A stretch of DNA of 64,000 bases, taken from assembly GCA_001899635.1 (NCBI GenBank), contig MKVQ01000040.1, positions 3,915 through 67,914 of the forward strand. Direction: 5' to 3'. This stretch comes from Myxococcales bacterium 68-20. Its GTDB lineage: Bacteria; Myxococcota_A; Polyangia; Polyangiales; Polyangiaceae. This document shows positions 8,030 to 15,809 of the stretch, piece after piece. The notes beneath the pieces are model-generated. The model was not told the origin of the DNA, did not search any database, and saw nothing but the letters and a program-made list of their open reading frames with translations. How positions within the stretch are numbered: the stretch's first letter is position 1; the number at the start of each line of letters is the position of its first letter. The position numbers and the translations under genes were made by a program.

Positions 8030-9097
8030 ATGCGGGATAGCAGGCGAAGGGCGAGGGGAGGATGGCTGACGCCGCCTTCGTTGCTCGTCCTGGCGCTGGT
8101 CTTCTCCGCGAAGGTGTCGTTCGCGGCAGAGTCTCCTCCCGTCCGGATCTCGGAGTCGCTTCACCAAGGGTGTCCGAAGCAACCGAGCATGCGCGAGCGC
8201 ATCAAGGCCCATCTCGGGACGATTCGAGATGCGCGTCCCGACGAGTTGGCGATCGAGGTGGCGTTTCGTATCGAGCGCCGTAACGCGCTCAGCCACGGGA
8301 CCGTCACGCTCTCCCTCGGGGGAGTCAGCACGGAACGAAAGGCTTCGTCGAAGTCCTGCGCGGACGTCGTTGCCGCTCTCAGCATGATGGCGGCCATCGC
8401 GATCGGGGAAGAGGCGGAGCGACTCTCGAGCGAGCTGCCGGAAGAGCCGCCCACTGCGGTCGACGAGCCCTCGCCGTTGCCGGCTTCTTCACGAGCCGCT
8501 CCCTCGAGCGACGCGCACCCGGTGCAGGTGCAGCCGATGCCCAGCGCCGCTCGGCCGCAGGCCAAGGCTGGGCATGTCGATCGTCTCAGGGGGGCACTGG
8601 GCACAGGTATCGAGCTCAACGGCAATCGGGAGCTCGTCCTCATGCCGACCGGGTTCGCTCAGCTCACGTTTCCCGCACGGTTCGATCCCGTGGTGAGGGT
8701 AGGGCTGGCGCGAAGCTTTAGAGGTCGGGCGTCGTCGTCTCGTGGCGAGGTGGCGATCCGCTGGAGCGTCATCAAGCTCGCAGGTTGTGCGGACGTTCTT
8801 CGTGCGGAAGCCTTCCGACTCGGGTCATGCCTGGTCGGTGAGCTCGGCCTTTTGGAGGCGGCCAAGGTCGACCCGTTGCCGGCGCGTGAGTTCTCGTACT
8901 TTTGGCTCAGCCTTGGCGCCTCCGCCAAAGCCGCCTGGCGACTGCTTCCGGGCTTCTACATCGAGACGATGGTGGGAGCGCGCGTGCCGGTGACCCAGAG
9001 AGAGCTCTACTTCAACCCGTACACGGAACCGCTCGCGTACAAGAGCCCGCTGGTGGTGCCGTTCGCGGCGGTGAGCCTCGTCGCACAGGTGCCGTAG
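8030..9097 (+). CDS. Cassette A gene 1: secreted/outer-membrane protein, unknown family
   Basis: 355 residues. Start at ATG 8030 gives a basic n-region and the hydrophobic signal LLVLALVFSAKVSFAAES. The N-terminal domain (about 35-140) has a Cys near the start (HQGCPKQPS) and another at KSCADVVAALSMMAAIAI, pattern-matched by the paralogue at 20622 (PAGCPDSG and APLCATLADASAVLIALAL). A Pro/Ser/Ala-rich linker (about 148-195) leads to a beta-rich C terminus (about 200-355) consistent with a small outer-membrane barrel. Always directly before an ECF sigma gene here, so it may be the outer component of a surface-signalling circuit. That role is inference; no named family was recognised. Confidence 0.65.
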   Translation: MRDSRRRARGGWLTPPSLLVLALVFSAKVSFAAESPPVRISESLHQGCPKQPSMRERIKAHLGTIRDARPDELAIEVAFRIERRNALSHGTVTLSLGGVSTERKASSKSCADVVAALSMMAAIAIGEEAERLSSELPEEPPTAVDEPSPLPASSRAAPSSDAHPVQVQPMPSAARPQAKAGHVDRLRGALGTGIELNGNRELVLMPTGFAQLTFPARFDPVVRVGLARSFRGRASSSRGEVAIRWSVIKLAGCADVLRAEAFRLGSCLVGELGLLEAAKVDPLPAREFSYFWLSLGASAKAAWRLLPGFYIETMVGARVPVTQRELYFNPYTEPLAYKSPLVVPFAAVSLVAQVP

Positions 9098-9195
9098 ACG
9101 CGAGCGTCTGCCCCGTCGTGGATGGTGTGGGCGCCCGATTTTCGAGGTGGGCGACGATTTTACTCTTGGCTGCCTGAGCGCACGACATTGCTAAC

Positions 9196-9783
9196 GTGTT
9201 GGTCGCCCTGCCTGCCATCACGAGTCGGTCGTCCGGCACCACCGAGGACATCTCGGGCAGTGCGAGTTCGGCAGACGAACGTCTGCACGACATCGTCGTC
9301 GAATACTACGACTTCGTCTGGCGTTCGCTGCGCAGGCTCGGGGTCACGCCGCCCGAGACGGACGACGCTGCTCAACAGGTCTTCATGATCGTCGCGAAGA
9401 AGTTCGCCGACATCGAGGAGGGCAAGGAGCGGCCGTTCGTCTTCGGCATCGTCATGCGCGTCGCCGCCAATGCTCGTCGAGCTCGGGCCAAGCTTCGTGA
9501 AGTACCCGAGGAAGACGCACCGGACTTAGGCCTCGTTCAGCCCAATGCCGAAGCATCACTCGATCGTGCTGCAGCGCGCGCGGCGCTCGACGAGATCCTC
9601 GGCAGAATGCCGGACGAACGACGCGCGGTACTCGTCCTCTCCGTCTTCGAGGAGCTCTCGCTCCCGGAGATCGCGGCGACGCTCCAGATCCCGGTCACAA
9701 CCGCCGCGTGGCGATTGAAGCGCGCACGCGAAGAGCTCGATGCTGGCATCGCTCGGCTTCGCGCACGAAGGCAAGGAGTCTGA
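9196..9783 (+). CDS. Cassette A gene 2: ECF-type RNA polymerase sigma factor
   Basis: 195 residues, normal for group 4 sigma-70. Region 2 (about 29-90: IVVEYYDFVWRSLRRLGV, DDAAQQVFMIVAKKF) recognises the -10 element and binds core polymerase; region 4 (about 132-182: LPEIAATLQIPVTTAAWRLK) is the -35-reading helix-turn-helix. GTG start at 9196. The next gene begins one base after its stop, so the pair is translationally coupled. Known for ECF factors: held inactive by a co-transcribed partner until a signal arrives. It probably drives this cassette, but I could not identify an ECF promoter with confidence. Confidence 0.88.
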   Translation: MLVALPAITSRSSGTTEDISGSASSADERLHDIVVEYYDFVWRSLRRLGVTPPETDDAAQQVFMIVAKKFADIEEGKERPFVFGIVMRVAANARRARAKLREVPEEDAPDLGLVQPNAEASLDRAAARAALDEILGRMPDERRAVLVLSVFEELSLPEIAATLQIPVTTAAWRLKRAREELDAGIARLRARRQGV

Positions 9784-9784
9784 C

Positions 9785-10573
9785 GTGTCCCAGTTCGAAC
9801 GCGAGTCGCGCCATGTCGATGACGGCGACCAGCTGAAACAGAAGGTTCTCGACTCCGCTCTCGACGATGTTCCTCCGCCGGACGGACGCAAGCGGGTGCT
9901 CTCAGCGCTGAACCTGGTGTCACCATCGGCCCGCGCGACCACGCGTCCGTCACCCCGGGGCGGAGTCGGCGGCCGCTCCAGCCACGTTCTACACGCCGCG
10001 CTCGCCCTCGGGGTCGCCGTCGCGGTCGTCATGACCGCGTTCAACGGTGACGAGCCGGTCGCTACAGAACCAAGGGCCGGAGCTCCAGCGCCTGCCGCTC
10101 CGACCGCGACGACAGCCGAAGAGGCGACGACCGAGGCGCGGGTCGAGCCACCCCCAGCCGCAGTGGCGTCCGCCGCCGAGACCGTTGCTCCACCAACGGC
10201 ATCGGCGAGCAGCACCACGAGCAGTGCGCGCGCTGCGCGTCCGCCGTCGAGCGCTTCCGACGACTCGACGCTCGGTCGCGAGCTCGCGCGTGTATCTGCC
10301 GCTCGCTCGGCGCTGGGTGCGGGAGATGCCGAACACGCGCTGAAGTTGCTCGATGCGTATGACGCAGAGTTCGCTTCGGGCACTTTCTCGGTCGAGGTGT
10401 CCGTGCTTCGAATCGAGGCGCTCGCGCGAGCCGGTCGCGCCGACGAGGCACGACGGTTGGGCAATGAGTTCTTGGCGCACCATCCGCAAGGCGTGCTCGC
10501 GCGTCGGGTCTCGACGACATTGCGAATGGTCGCTCCTCACGAGTCGAATCCGGCGCCTACCCCAAGCTGGTGA
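9785..10573 (+). CDS. Cassette A gene 3: single-pass membrane protein, probable sigma regulator
   Basis: 262 residues from GTG 9785, one base after the sigma stop. Cytoplasmic N terminus (about 1-66, with ESRHVDDGDQLKQKVLDSAL), one transmembrane segment (HVLHAALALGVAVAVVMTAF, about 67-86), an Ala/Pro/Thr-rich spacer (about 90-165), and a helical TPR-like C terminus (SALGAGDAEHALKLLDAYDA, about 190-255) expected in the periplasm. Topology and position match an anti-sigma factor, but the zinc-binding HxxxCxxC motif of ZAS anti-sigmas is absent. The paralogue at 22320 has the same layout. Role as the sigma partner is inferred. Confidence 0.65.
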   Translation: MSQFERESRHVDDGDQLKQKVLDSALDDVPPPDGRKRVLSALNLVSPSARATTRPSPRGGVGGRSSHVLHAALALGVAVAVVMTAFNGDEPVATEPRAGAPAPAAPTATTAEEATTEARVEPPPAAVASAAETVAPPTASASSTTSSARAARPPSSASDDSTLGRELARVSAARSALGAGDAEHALKLLDAYDAEFASGTFSVEVSVLRIEALARAGRADEARRLGNEFLAHHPQGVLARRVSTTLRMVAPHESNPAPTPSW

Positions 10574-10591
10574 CAGCGTCGCCGAATCTCC

Positions 10592-10598
10592 AAGGAGA
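10592..10598 (+). promoter_or_regulatory. Ribosome binding site selecting a TTG start
   Basis: AAGGAGA at 10592-10598 lies 7 bases before TTG 10606. It makes TTG the likely start of the Cys-rich lipoprotein, in preference to the in-frame GTG at 10570 that would overlap the preceding gene and put 12 extra residues before the signal peptide. Confidence 0.6.
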
Positions 10599-10605
10599 CT
10601 CAAAG

Positions 10606-11832
10606 TTGAAACTCCGCACTCTCGGACCTGCTCTCGCACTGACGCTGGCGTGTCTTGCTCCGTCTTGTTCGAGCGCCGACTCGCTTGGCGACGGACGCGA
10701 TTCCGGCGCGCCCGCCCAAGAGTTCGCGCCTACCGACGCGGGCACGGCGACGCTCGATGCCCCCGCAACCCTCACGTCGTACTGTCCCTCGGACAAATGT
10801 CCTGAGGGTTGGACGACATGCCCGAATTCTCGCTTTCCGTGCGACGTGAACCTGCGAACGGACCGCGAAAATTGTGGCGCCTGCGGCTCGCGCTGTCCCG
10901 CTCCCATGACGGACTTGTCTGCTCGGGAGATCTTCGAGTGCGTCGAGGGTAGCTGCGCCATGACGTGCGGGACCGTGACCGCGCTGGATTGCGACGGCAT
11001 CGTCGACAACGGCTGCGAGACTCCGACGAACGATCCGAACAACTGCGGCGCGTGTGGCAACGTCTGTACGGATCCAGCCAAGCCCTGCATCGTGAGAACG
11101 GATGCCCCTGGTGGCGCCGCCTGCGGCTGTCCGGCCGGACAGCTGGCGTGCCCGATCCGTCCCGGCGGGCCCTCCCGCTGTCTCGAGGTCGATGCGAACG
11201 ACAGCAACTGTGGAGCATGCGGCAACGTCTGCCCGTCGAATCCCGACGGCGGAGCGCTCCCACAAAATGCATATCATGGATGCCTCCGCCGCGAATGTGG
11301 GCATCTGAAATGCCGGGCGAATACTGGCGACTGCAACGGCGACCTCGTCGACGCGGACCGCGGTGACGGCTGCGAGACGGACCTGACGACGAACGAGCAC
11401 TGCGGAGCATGCGGAAATGCTTGCGCTCCGGGTGAGGCCTGTCGACGGAACTCTACCGGCGTCTACGAGTGCCTGTGCCCGCCGGGGCTGACCTACTGCG
11501 GCAACACGTGCGTCGACCTCGCTACGAACCCGACCAACTGTGGCTCTTGTGGAGTTCTATGCAAGGACACGGTCATCCAGGGAGGTCTCTATAATGCGAA
11601 GACGGAGATCGGCATATGTGTCTACGGCATGTGCAAGCGCCAGTGTGTCGCCGGTCGCGCGGATTGCAACGGGAACTCCGAGGACGGTTGCGAGGTAAAC
11701 ACCAACAGCGATCCTCGAAATTGCGGCGGGTGCGGTGTCGAGTGTGACGCTGCCGCTGGTCAGGCGTGCGTGGGTGGGCGATGCGCGGTCGAGCCATGCG
11801 AACAACTCGATGGTGGGCCGGTGACGCGATGA
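10606..11832 (+). CDS. Cassette A gene 4: Cys-rich repeat lipoprotein (NCGxCG repeats)
   Basis: 408 residues from TTG 10606 (strong ribosome site). Signal peptide with two candidate lipobox Cys (LTLAC, Cys16; LAPSC, Cys21). After a short linker come many Cys pairs built on the repeat NCGACG-N-x-C (RENCGACGSRC, NNCGACGNVC, SNCGACGNVC, EHCGACGNAC, TNCGSCGVLC, RNCGGCGVEC) alternating with DCDG/DCNGD-type calcium-like loops and GCE(T/V)N. This is a disulfide-rich extracellular stalk typical of myxobacterial surface proteins; sequences of this kind have no established function. Its stop overlaps the next start by ATGA. The paralogue at 23078 keeps the same repeats. Confidence 0.8.
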   Translation: MKLRTLGPALALTLACLAPSCSSADSLGDGRDSGAPAQEFAPTDAGTATLDAPATLTSYCPSDKCPEGWTTCPNSRFPCDVNLRTDRENCGACGSRCPAPMTDLSAREIFECVEGSCAMTCGTVTALDCDGIVDNGCETPTNDPNNCGACGNVCTDPAKPCIVRTDAPGGAACGCPAGQLACPIRPGGPSRCLEVDANDSNCGACGNVCPSNPDGGALPQNAYHGCLRRECGHLKCRANTGDCNGDLVDADRGDGCETDLTTNEHCGACGNACAPGEACRRNSTGVYECLCPPGLTYCGNTCVDLATNPTNCGSCGVLCKDTVIQGGLYNAKTEIGICVYGMCKRQCVAGRADCNGNSEDGCEVNTNSDPRNCGGCGVECDAAAGQACVGGRCAVEPCEQLDGGPVTR

Positions 11833-13073
11833 GAGCACGATACTTCACCCTTGCCGGGATCCTGGCGGCGTCGGGCGCTGCAGCACTCAGCGCTTGCGCG
11901 ACTCATGTCGACGAATTTCTGGCGGAGCCGGCTCCCGAGGTCGTCGTGCCGGCGCCCGAAGCGGAAGCCGGAGCCGATGCTGCTGCGCCGTTCGACGCGA
12001 GCGATGCCGCGCCGTGCGCCGATTGCGAGTACTTCCCCGAGGTGTGCACCGACGACGTCCTCTGCCAGAATGGCCTCTTTGGCACCGACGGGGGGCTGGA
12101 TCCCAGGGCGCAGGTCAACGTCATTCGGGGGCGCTCTGCAAGCGACGTGTGGATCGCCGGAGCGCTCGGAGCGCTCGCTCACTTCGATGGCGTCTCGTGG
12201 ACGCCCTCGGACCTGGGAGTACGCGAGACCGTCCACGCCCTTTGGCTCGACGACTCGGGGGAAGTTTCGGCAGCCTCGCTCCAGCGGCTCTTCAGCCGTG
12301 GGCTCGACGACCCGAACGACGCAGGCGTGTCGGACGGCGGCTGGACATCCCGCACGACGCGCACGCCGTCGGCTGAATATCGGAGGTGGTCGAGGACCCT
12401 CGTCTCCGGGTGGTCCTTCCCTGGCTCGGAGTGGCGATGGGGAGTGACCACGAATCACTGTGCCTCGTCCACCTGCTTGGTCTCGGACCCGAGCCCGACG
12501 AGCGGCGTCTGGCGATTTCGTTCTTCGCCCGTCGCGCCAGGGTCCTTCGATATCGCTGACGTAATCAGTAAGAACATGTGTGCGAGGATTTCGTGCGGCG
12601 ACATGATGAGCATTCACGGCTCGTCGGCGAATGATCTCTGGGCTGTCGGGAACGGCGGCGCTGCGGTTCGAATCACTGAGGCAGAGAGCAATGCGCCGAC
12701 GATCCTGGCCTTCAACACTCAGACATTGAGCACGCTCCATGGGGTGTGGGCGGCCTCCGAATCCGAGGCATGGGCGGTCGGTGCGCAAGGCCTCGTTCGG
12801 CACTACTCGGGCCATCCCGTGCTGTGGGACATCGTGTCGGACGTGCCGACCAACGAAGATCTCTTCGCTGTATGGGGCTCCTCGCCTTCCGACGTCTGGG
12901 TCGTGGGTGATGCGGCGACTGTCCTGCACTACGACGGGGTGACGTGGTCGCGTGTGAAGATCGCGAGCCTTGGGGCTCGCCGGCCCAAGCTGACCGCCGT
13001 CTGGGTGCCATCGCCAGGGCACGTCTGGATCGGCGGTCAAGGGGTCCTGCTCTCTCTAGGAGGCAAGCCGTGA
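11829..13073 (+). CDS. Cassette A gene 5: beta-propeller-like lipoprotein
   Basis: 414 residues; ATG 11829 overlaps the previous stop (ATGA). Lipobox ALSAC (Cys23), then CADCEYFPEVC, a Cys cluster shared with the paralogue at 24280. The body has repeats with core S-x-(S/N)D-(V/L)W-(I/V/A)-x-G: RGRSASDVWIAGALGALAHF, GSSANDLWAVGNGGAAVRIT, GSSPSDVWVVGDAATVLHYD. Blades of this type form propellers in secreted proteins. Ends in GGQGVLLSLGGKP, identical in layout to the paralogue. Function unknown; coupled by GTGA overlap to gene 6. Confidence 0.75.
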   Translation: MRARYFTLAGILAASGAAALSACATHVDEFLAEPAPEVVVPAPEAEAGADAAAPFDASDAAPCADCEYFPEVCTDDVLCQNGLFGTDGGLDPRAQVNVIRGRSASDVWIAGALGALAHFDGVSWTPSDLGVRETVHALWLDDSGEVSAASLQRLFSRGLDDPNDAGVSDGGWTSRTTRTPSAEYRRWSRTLVSGWSFPGSEWRWGVTTNHCASSTCLVSDPSPTSGVWRFRSSPVAPGSFDIADVISKNMCARISCGDMMSIHGSSANDLWAVGNGGAAVRITEAESNAPTILAFNTQTLSTLHGVWAASESEAWAVGAQGLVRHYSGHPVLWDIVSDVPTNEDLFAVWGSSPSDVWVVGDAATVLHYDGVTWSRVKIASLGARRPKLTAVWVPSPGHVWIGGQGVLLSLGGKP

Positions 13074-14437
13074 AGCGAGCACTCTCGATCTCCATCATCT
13101 CCCTCGTCCTCGCGGTCGTGGGAGCGTGCGCTACGTCGGAAGACGGCACGCCGGCGGCTTCTCCCGATCTGGACTCCGACCCGATCACCGTTGGCGATGC
13201 GGCGTCGAACGAAGACGCGGCGTTCGACGCGGGTGCCGACGCCGACACGGATGCGAGCAATTGCAGTTCGGCAGGTTGGTGCGTGACGTCCATCCCCGAT
13301 TCGGACCTCACGTTCAGAGACATCTGGGCGCTCCCCGGGCGTGCCTTCGCGGTCGCAGAGAGCCCGACGCTCGGGGTCAAGGTGCTCGAGTGGAAGGACG
13401 AAGACGCGAAGTGGTCTTACATCGATGACAATACGCAGAACGAGTCGGGCCGAGGCAGCTACGCCGGCAGAATATGGGCGCCCAGCGAGGATGAAGTCTA
13501 TTACGCTGTAGCGCCTCGAACCATCTACCACGGCAAGCGCAGCGACTCTCCGACTGCCGCCTGGTCGTGGACGTATTCGCAGCTGGAGAATCGTGTCCCG
13601 ACGTATGCCCCCGAGCCCCAACATCCGGGCCACTACGTTGGTCGGCCTTGGTATCAGATGTGTCACTGCGGTGGGGTCAACGGGCTCGTGACCGGTGAGC
13701 TCGGGGATATCCCGGCATTGGGTGTCTTCGGGACGAGCTCCGACGACGTCTACGCGTTCTACGCCAACACGATCTATCACCTATCGAGCGACGAGGCTGG
13801 GGCGCGCACGTGGCAGGTAGAGTACGTTGCGGACGATCGCGATCGCGACGACGAGCAGCTCGTCTTCTTGAGCGCAACCGCGGTGAGTCGAGACGACGTC
13901 TGGTTCGGGGGTGGGCGAGGCGGTAGGCCTACCGACAACCGTATGTGTCCCATCGCCGTGCGTAGGACGCCTTCGGGATACGTCCGCGTTGCGGACGGCG
14001 TCGGCGTCACTGGCGCGACGCCATGTGCAGCGCGGAGCGACACACTCTCCATCGGCGGCGCGGCGGGCTGGCTTGCAGATCTCGATGTCGACTCCACGAA
14101 CGCGGTCGTCGGCCTCAAGGCAGCCCGCGAGGTCGTGCGCATTACGGCGGATGGAGACACGTATTCGGCCGCGATTTCGGCGCCGTTTCCCATGCCGCTC
14201 TCTCTGAAGCCGCTGCGGTCGCTCTCGGCGGTTCCGGACGAGTCGACCCTCTGGATCGGCGGGACCAACCTCGTCGCTCGGAGCGACGACGCCTGGGACG
14301 GCGGCTCATACCAAATTTCCACGATTTCGCTCAACGGTGGGTGGCTGGAAACGCCAATCAACCGAGTTCGAGGTTCGTCCAAGAATGACCGCTGGGCGGT
14401 TGGAGTTCGCTATGCACTACACAAGACGACTCCTTGA
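13070..14437 (+). CDS. Cassette A gene 6: second propeller-like lipoprotein
   Basis: 455 residues. GTG 13070 is chosen because AGGAGG (13058-13063) lies 6 bases before it and because it gives a clean lipoprotein signal (lipobox VVGAC, Cys20). A Cys pair SSAGWCVTS is conserved with the paralogue at 25467. The body has WxxxxxDVYxF/VxxxTIYH elements (IWAPSEDEVYYAVAPRTIYH, GTSSDDVYAFYANTIYHLSS, RDDVWFGGGRGG), suggesting a propeller; the C terminus NDRWAVGVRYALHKTTP closely matches the paralogue. Its last 26 bases overlap the start of the RCC1 gene. Confidence 0.7.
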   Translation: MKRALSISIISLVLAVVGACATSEDGTPAASPDLDSDPITVGDAASNEDAAFDAGADADTDASNCSSAGWCVTSIPDSDLTFRDIWALPGRAFAVAESPTLGVKVLEWKDEDAKWSYIDDNTQNESGRGSYAGRIWAPSEDEVYYAVAPRTIYHGKRSDSPTAAWSWTYSQLENRVPTYAPEPQHPGHYVGRPWYQMCHCGGVNGLVTGELGDIPALGVFGTSSDDVYAFYANTIYHLSSDEAGARTWQVEYVADDRDRDDEQLVFLSATAVSRDDVWFGGGRGGRPTDNRMCPIAVRRTPSGYVRVADGVGVTGATPCAARSDTLSIGGAAGWLADLDVDSTNAVVGLKAAREVVRITADGDTYSAAISAPFPMPLSLKPLRSLSAVPDESTLWIGGTNLVARSDDAWDGGSYQISTISLNGGWLETPINRVRGSSKNDRWAVGVRYALHKTTP

Positions 14438-15809
14438 ACGGCGCTGGTCGGGCGCACTCGTCGTCGCCTCCCTGACATCTGCAGGTGCCGTCGCGAGCTG
14501 TGCGAGCTCGGACGAGGAGCCGCCCGCAGTCGCCGATGTGCCCGACGCCGCGCCCAGCGCGCCGTCGGTCCCCGACGCGACCGTCCCGGATGCGCCAGAG
14601 GAGCGAGACGCTGCTCCCTTCGACGGCGGCCCGCTGCCCGTGGTCTGCGCGGGGACACCCTGCGCGATGGCGCTCGTGACGACCCGCGGAGCCGGCGTCT
14701 CCGATCGCGGCGAGGGATTCTGTGTGCTGCTCCACGACGGTGCGGTCGCGTGCTGGGGCGCAGGCGGGGCCGGACAGCTCGGTCGCGGTGCGGAGGCCGG
14801 CGTTGGTGACAGCGCGTCGCCCGAGCGCGTGTCCGGTCTGACGGAGATCGTCGCGCTCGACCACACCTGCGCGGTCGACAAGGCCGGCGCCGCCTACTGC
14901 TGGGGGACCGGCCCGTTCCTTCGCAGCACTTCGGCGGCCACCACCACGGAGCGCACCCCCGTCAAGCTCGACATCCCGAGCGTGACGAAGGTTGCCGTCG
15001 GCGTCTCCACGGGCTGCGCCTTGAGCGATGGACGAGTTCTCTGCTGGGGATCGAACGTGAACGCGCAGATCGCTCCCCTCGAGTCTCAAGCCCCCTCCGC
15101 CGTCCTACCGGTGACGGAGCGCGCTCTCCCCGAGGGCGCGGCGGTTCGAGATCTGGCCGTCGGCGATGCGACCTTCGCCATTCGCGTCGACGGTACCGTC
15201 GTGACGTGGGGCGCGAACCCTCCGCTCGCGCGCGTTTCGTCGCTGCCCCGCGATCCGTATCCGATGCCGAGCCTCCTCGTCGGAGTCACGACAATCGACC
15301 TTGCCGAAGACAACGCCTGCACGACCGTTGCGGGGGTCGGTCAGTGCTGGGGGACCATCATCGCCAGGGAGTCCGAGCTGCAGCAGGGTGTCAAGCGCCT
15401 CGACCGAGCGCTCCCCAATCCAGTCGCCACACCGGAGCCCGTCGTCCAGATCGCCACGACGCGACCGAGCACGGCCATCGATCCCGTCCCGGTGCGGGAG
15501 GGGATCGGATGGAGCGCGCCCGTGCAGCCGCAACGCTGGTGCGCGATCGGAGCATCTGGCGCCGTGTACTGCTGGGGATACAACGCGAGCGGCCAGGCGG
15601 GCGACGGGACGAAGGAGTTTGCATACCGAGCGGTCAAGGTCGTTGGTCTTCCGGAGCCCGCGGCGCAGGTCAGGACGACCGCCGACGCGACGTGCGCGTT
15701 GCTCACCACCGGCAAAGTCTACTGCTGGGGCACGAATTATTACGGACAGCTCGGCAACGGCACGATCCGAATCCCCAGCCTCACACCGCAGGAAGTGGTG
15801 CTGCCTTGA
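14412..15809 (+). CDS. Cassette A gene 7: RCC1-repeat lipoprotein
   Basis: 465 residues. ATG 14412 lies inside the end of gene 6 (26-base overlap), and the same overlap exists in cassette B, which supports this start. Lipobox AVASC (Cys30), Asp/Ala/Pro linker, then RCC1 blades with the signature CWG-x-G...GQLGRG and CALxxxGxVYCWG (VACWGAGGAGQLGRG, AAYCWGTGPFLR, VYCWGYNASGQAGDG, VYCWGTNYYGQLGNG). RCC1-type seven-bladed propellers bind proteins in other organisms; in bacteria they appear in exported proteins of unknown ligand. The stop and the IgGFc start share one base (TGATG). Confidence 0.85.
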   Translation: MHYTRRLLERRWSGALVVASLTSAGAVASCASSDEEPPAVADVPDAAPSAPSVPDATVPDAPEERDAAPFDGGPLPVVCAGTPCAMALVTTRGAGVSDRGEGFCVLLHDGAVACWGAGGAGQLGRGAEAGVGDSASPERVSGLTEIVALDHTCAVDKAGAAYCWGTGPFLRSTSAATTTERTPVKLDIPSVTKVAVGVSTGCALSDGRVLCWGSNVNAQIAPLESQAPSAVLPVTERALPEGAAVRDLAVGDATFAIRVDGTVVTWGANPPLARVSSLPRDPYPMPSLLVGVTTIDLAEDNACTTVAGVGQCWGTIIARESELQQGVKRLDRALPNPVATPEPVVQIATTRPSTAIDPVPVREGIGWSAPVQPQRWCAIGASGAVYCWGYNASGQAGDGTKEFAYRAVKVVGLPEPAAQVRTTADATCALLTTGKVYCWGTNYYGQLGNGTIRIPSLTPQEVVLP

